From contig JAFCZY010000228.1 of assembly GCA_019314105.1 (NCBI GenBank), forward strand, positions 1 through 16,504: 16,504 bases of DNA. The letters are read 5' to 3'. Within the stretch, counting starts at the first letter, position 1, and the number at the start of each line of letters is the position of its first letter. The position numbers and the translations under genes were made by a program. The notes under the pieces were generated by a model. That model did no database searches. It saw nothing but the letters and a program-made list of their open reading frames with translations, and was not told the DNA's origin. Of this stretch, positions 13,760-16,504 are shown piece after piece. The stretch is from Deltaproteobacteria bacterium. GTDB taxonomy: Bacteria; Desulfobacterota; Desulfobacteria; Desulfobacterales; Desulfobacteraceae.

Positions 13760-14168
13760 ACCGGTTATTGTTGCTTTTGTCTGCAATTGGTGTACTTACA
13801 CGGCTGCAGATCTTGCAGGGACATCACGGTTATCCTATCCCTCAAATATTCGTCTGATCCGGGTCATGTGTACGGGAATGGTGGATCCTCAATATGTGAT
13901 CAAGGCCTTTTTGGAAGGCGCAGACGGTGTTCTGATCAGTGGATGTCACCCGGGAGATTGTCACTATATTAATGGAAATTATAAGGCAAGGCGCAGGGTT
14001 AAGCTGTTAAAAGAAATTCTTCCACGGTTTGGAATTGAAAAGGATCGATTGCGATTGACTTGGATCGGGGCAAGTGATGGCATTGAATTTGCCGAGGTTA
14101 TGACACAATTGAATGATCAAATAATTGAAATGGGACCTTCTCAGGCAAGCGTGAGCAAGGCGATATGA
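13740..14168 (+). CDS. mvhD: MvhD/FlpD-family [2Fe-2S] electron-transfer subunit
   Basis: The 142-residue protein carries the MvhD signature: FVCNWCTYTAADLAGTSR (Cys15, Cys18), VMCTGMVDP (Cys44) and SGCHPGDCHY (Cys69, Cys74). These ligate a [2Fe-2S] cluster. In methanogens MvhD links a hydrogenase or formate dehydrogenase to HdrA. The frame is open upstream inside hdrA. GTG 13740 is the best start because family homology begins a few residues later and the protein then has the usual length. It overlaps the hdrA stop by 20 bp and has only a weak GGGG-type ribosome-binding site, so translation may be coupled. The alternative is an HdrA-MvhD fusion, known in this protein family, broken by a one-base frameshift near 13740-13757. 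Confidence 0.85.
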   Translation: MQQETFEPVIVAFVCNWCTYTAADLAGTSRLSYPSNIRLIRVMCTGMVDPQYVIKAFLEGADGVLISGCHPGDCHYINGNYKARRRVKLLKEILPRFGIEKDRLRLTWIGASDGIEFAEVMTQLNDQIIEMGPSQASVSKAI

Positions 14169-14187
14169 TATAAAGGAAATCTTTGCC

Positions 14188-15327
14188 ATGATGATTAAAT
14201 TAGCGACCGAAGAGAACAGTCTGACCAAAGGATTGCAGCAGTTTTTTAAACGACTTCTTGCGACAGAGGAAATTGACGCTCTTTTTTTGCCGGTCCGGTT
14301 AACCGCGTCTTCTTCCATAATGCCGTCTCTGGTGACGGATGCAGATCAGATAGAGAATGCAGTGCCGTTAAGCCCCGCCTTTCCGTTAAATTCGGGAAGG
14401 ATGGTGTCCCGGCTTTCCTATAAACTGTCGGGAAGGAAAACTGCTGTATTGCTACGACCCTGTGAGATGCGAGCATTTATTGAATTGATAAAACTCAAAC
14501 AAGGTTCCAGACAGGAATTGATTCTTATCGGGATGGATTGCCCCAAAGCACTGACCGCATCTGATTATACAGCGTATATGGAAAAAGATCCTTTGGCGGA
14601 TGATGCCTATATCCAAAAGGTATTTTCAGAAAAGGATGACACCCTTAATGGCTTTCATTTCAGCAGTGCCTGTCAGACCTGTGAGAATCCTTTTCCCGTT
14701 AATGCGGATATCAATATTTTCCTGCACGGGGTTGATCTTTCAGAGGGGGTGATGATGGACTCCGGCAGTGAGTCAGGCCAGAAAATTCTGGAAAGCCTGA
14801 AGATGCCGGAAGCATCCATGCCTGCAAATCGAGAAGAGATCGTGGCACAGATAAAAGAGGCAAATTCAATAGCAAATTCGGCAATGGTGAAAGACATTGA
14901 AGAAAAAACCAACAGCATACCCAAGCTCACTGCTTTTTTTGACCGGTGCATCAATTGCTATAACTGCCGGAACATGTGCCCGGTCTGCTATTGTAAAGAA
15001 TGTGTTTTCAATACAGATGTGTTTTATCATCAACCGGTTCAATACCATCAATGGGCAGAGAAAAAGGGAATTGTTAAGCTGCCCACGGATACGGTTTTTT
15101 ATCATCTCACCCGGCTGGCGCATATCAGTCATGCCTGTGTGGGATGCGGTCAATGTTCCAATGCATGTCCCAGTGATATAAATGTTTTTGAGCTTTTTAA
15201 GAGTGTGGCTCAACAGACCCAGGCAGCATTTGAATATTCACCCGGGACAGATGAAAACGACCCACCGCCTTTATCTGTTTTTCATGAAAAAGAGTTTGAG
15301 GATATTATTGGGATTGAAAGAGAATAA
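14188..15327 (+). CDS. FrhB/FdhB-like iron-sulfur (flavo)protein of the Hdr complex
   Basis: The 379-residue protein resembles the beta-subunit family of F420-hydrogenase/formate dehydrogenase: AVLLRPCEMRAFIELIKLKQ (87-106), LIGMDCPKALT and SACQTCENPFP in the N-terminal half. Dense cysteine motifs follow: DRCINCYNCRNMCPVCYCKEC (Cys254-Cys272) and CVGCGQCSNACP (317-328), enough for at least two [4Fe-4S] clusters. FrhB-type proteins bind FAD and reduce F420. Sulfate reducers do not generally rely on F420, so here it more likely delivers electrons from formate, NAD(P)H or ferredoxin to MvhD/HdrA. This is inference. ATG 14188 follows AAAGGA at 14172-14177, 19 bp after mvhD. The gene sits between mvhD and the second hdrA, which implies one complex. 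Confidence 0.85.
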   Translation: MMIKLATEENSLTKGLQQFFKRLLATEEIDALFLPVRLTASSSIMPSLVTDADQIENAVPLSPAFPLNSGRMVSRLSYKLSGRKTAVLLRPCEMRAFIELIKLKQGSRQELILIGMDCPKALTASDYTAYMEKDPLADDAYIQKVFSEKDDTLNGFHFSSACQTCENPFPVNADINIFLHGVDLSEGVMMDSGSESGQKILESLKMPEASMPANREEIVAQIKEANSIANSAMVKDIEEKTNSIPKLTAFFDRCINCYNCRNMCPVCYCKECVFNTDVFYHQPVQYHQWAEKKGIVKLPTDTVFYHLTRLAHISHACVGCGQCSNACPSDINVFELFKSVAQQTQAAFEYSPGTDENDPPPLSVFHEKEFEDIIGIERE

Positions 15328-15381
15328 CAGGCTCAACATGGTTTTTTATACTGCCATTTATTATTGGCGCTCGGAGGTAAA

Positions 15382-16504
15382 ATGAACAAGGCAATTGGTA
15401 AAACATTGGTTGCCGGGGCAGGATTGAGCGGTATCAGATCTGCACTGGATCTGGCTGAAACCGGATACAAGGTTCTGCTCATTGATACGTCGGATCATAT
15501 CGGTGGCCTTTTATGCCAGCTCGATAACCAGTTTCCCACATCCAAATGCGGGTATTGCAGGATGCTGCCCATGTTTGACAGGGATAAGTCCTCTCAACAT
15601 TGTCTGAGAAAAGGGCTTTTTCATGAAAACATAGAGATCCTTTTGTCAACACAATTGATGTCTGTTGAAGGGGAACCGGGTGATTTCAGAGTAACCCTTA
15701 AACAGAATCCTTCCTTGATTGATTCGTCTTTATGTACGGGGTGTGGTGAATGTGAACGAATTTGTCCTGTTCTTGTCAAGGATTCGTTTAATGAAGGGCT
15801 GACAAAAAGAAAAGCGGTTTATCTTCCGAGTCCGCAATCCTTTTCCAATACCTATACCATTGATTATACCGCATGCACACGGTGTGGAGAGTGTGAAAAA
15901 ATATGCCCGACAGGCGCTATTAAATTTACAGAACAGGAAAGAGAAAAATTCAAAATTCTGGTGGTGGATGATGAAAAAATTGTCCGGGATTCCATGAAAG
16001 AGTGGCTCAAGGAAGAGGGGTTCTCCGTAACCACTGCGGATTCAGGGCAAAAAGCCCTGGACCTGATGGAGGAGACGCCATTTAATATGATGCTGACCGA
16101 TATCAAGATGCCGGGTATGGATGGTGTTGAGCTGTTGGCAAAGGCAAAAGAAAAAAATGAAGACCTGTGTGTTATCATGATGACGGCTTATGCCGCTGTT
16201 GATTCCGCTGTGGAGGCCATGAAGCAGGGGGCGCTTGATTATCTGACCAAACCCTTTGATCCGGATGTACTGATTTCCATGACAAAAAAAGTCTATCATG
16301 AGTTTGAAATTGCCGAAGCAAGGGTTGAACAGGTGGATGCCCTGATTCTTGCCGGGGGCACACAGTTTTTTAAACCGGAAATGGGAAAAAACCCTTATGG
16401 TTACGGGGTCCTGCCCGGGGTTGTCACCGGAATGGAGTTTGAACGGCTTATCAGCGGTCCGGGGCCTGGTAAAGGGAAATTAATTCATCCGAACACCGGC
16501 AAAC
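15382..16504 (+). CDS. hdrA: HdrA-like flavoprotein with an inserted two-component receiver domain (3' end beyond window)
   Basis: 374 residues are visible and the frame runs off the right edge. It starts directly at the FAD fold (LVAGAGLSGIRSALDLAE, Gly12/14/17), without the N-terminal region of the first HdrA. The HdrA-type segment GGLLCQLDNQFPTSKCGYC (Cys45, Cys56, Cys59) and two [4Fe-4S] motifs follow (C118-C128 and C165-C175). Residues ~191-308 are then a complete receiver domain: VVDDE (194-198), phospho-acceptor Asp240 in LTDIKMPG, Thr268 (MMTAY) and Lys290 (YLTKPFD). HdrA sequence resumes at VDALILAGG (318-326) and GYGVLPGVVTGMEFERLISG. The receiver therefore sits inside the flavoprotein, at the point where the first HdrA carries GltD. 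All phosphorylation residues are present. The histidine kinase at 9111 in the same operon is the obvious candidate donor. GGAGG at 15373-15377 sets the start. Confidence 0.9.
   Translation, partial: MNKAIGKTLVAGAGLSGIRSALDLAETGYKVLLIDTSDHIGGLLCQLDNQFPTSKCGYCRMLPMFDRDKSSQHCLRKGLFHENIEILLSTQLMSVEGEPGDFRVTLKQNPSLIDSSLCTGCGECERICPVLVKDSFNEGLTKRKAVYLPSPQSFSNTYTIDYTACTRCGECEKICPTGAIKFTEQEREKFKILVVDDEKIVRDSMKEWLKEEGFSVTTADSGQKALDLMEETPFNMMLTDIKMPGMDGVELLAKAKEKNEDLCVIMMTAYAAVDSAVEAMKQGALDYLTKPFDPDVLISMTKKVYHEFEIAEARVEQVDALILAGGTQFFKPEMGKNPYGYGVLPGVVTGMEFERLISGPGPGKGKLIHPNTGK

Overview
The window looks like chromosomal DNA of a strictly anaerobic, AT-rich deltaproteobacterium, most likely a sulfate reducer of the Desulfobacterales type. 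This rests on the gene content: HdrA/MvhD electron-transfer proteins, NifB/NifX-family metal-cluster proteins of the kind found near orange-protein genes, sigma54 activators with matching -24/-12 promoters, and a Tat-exported ferredoxin with a small membrane cytochrome. The taxon is inferred from protein style, not from a marker gene.

Left part (1-3364): a sigma54 enhancer-binding activator runs in from the left edge. It is split by a 53-bp tandem duplication that shifts the frame. Behind it lie a perfect 19-bp palindrome, a sigma54 promoter and a three-gene redox operon: membrane-anchored thioredoxin-like protein, Tat-exported 4x[4Fe-4S] protein, and four-helix b-type cytochrome. No catalytic subunit is present. 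The operon ends at a 23-bp perfect hairpin.

Middle part (3364-6160): housekeeping genes. These are a CYTH/triphosphate-tunnel enzyme (minus strand), then mtnP-apt for adenine salvage from methylthioadenosine, then a minus-strand radical-SAM gene that has lost its N-terminal half including the CxxxCxxC motif.

Right part (6200-16504): one apparent regulon. A PAS-AAA-Fis sigma54 activator with a cysteine-rich PAS domain and a GAFTHA loop is followed by two sigma54 operons. Both have TTGCA-N4-TGCA-type sites about 130 bp upstream of the expected start. Operon 1 encodes two NifB/NifX-fold proteins, one with a Gly/Met/Arg tail. Operon 2 encodes a soluble receiver-histidine kinase, an HdrA with an NADPH:glutamate-synthase-type (GltD) module inserted, MvhD, an FrhB/FdhB-like iron-sulfur protein, and a second HdrA cut by the window end. 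That second HdrA carries a complete phospho-acceptor receiver domain inserted after its ferredoxin domain. The kinase and the receiver-bearing HdrA in one operon suggest that electron flow through a flavin-based Hdr complex is controlled directly by phosphorylation. This is the most unusual content of the window.
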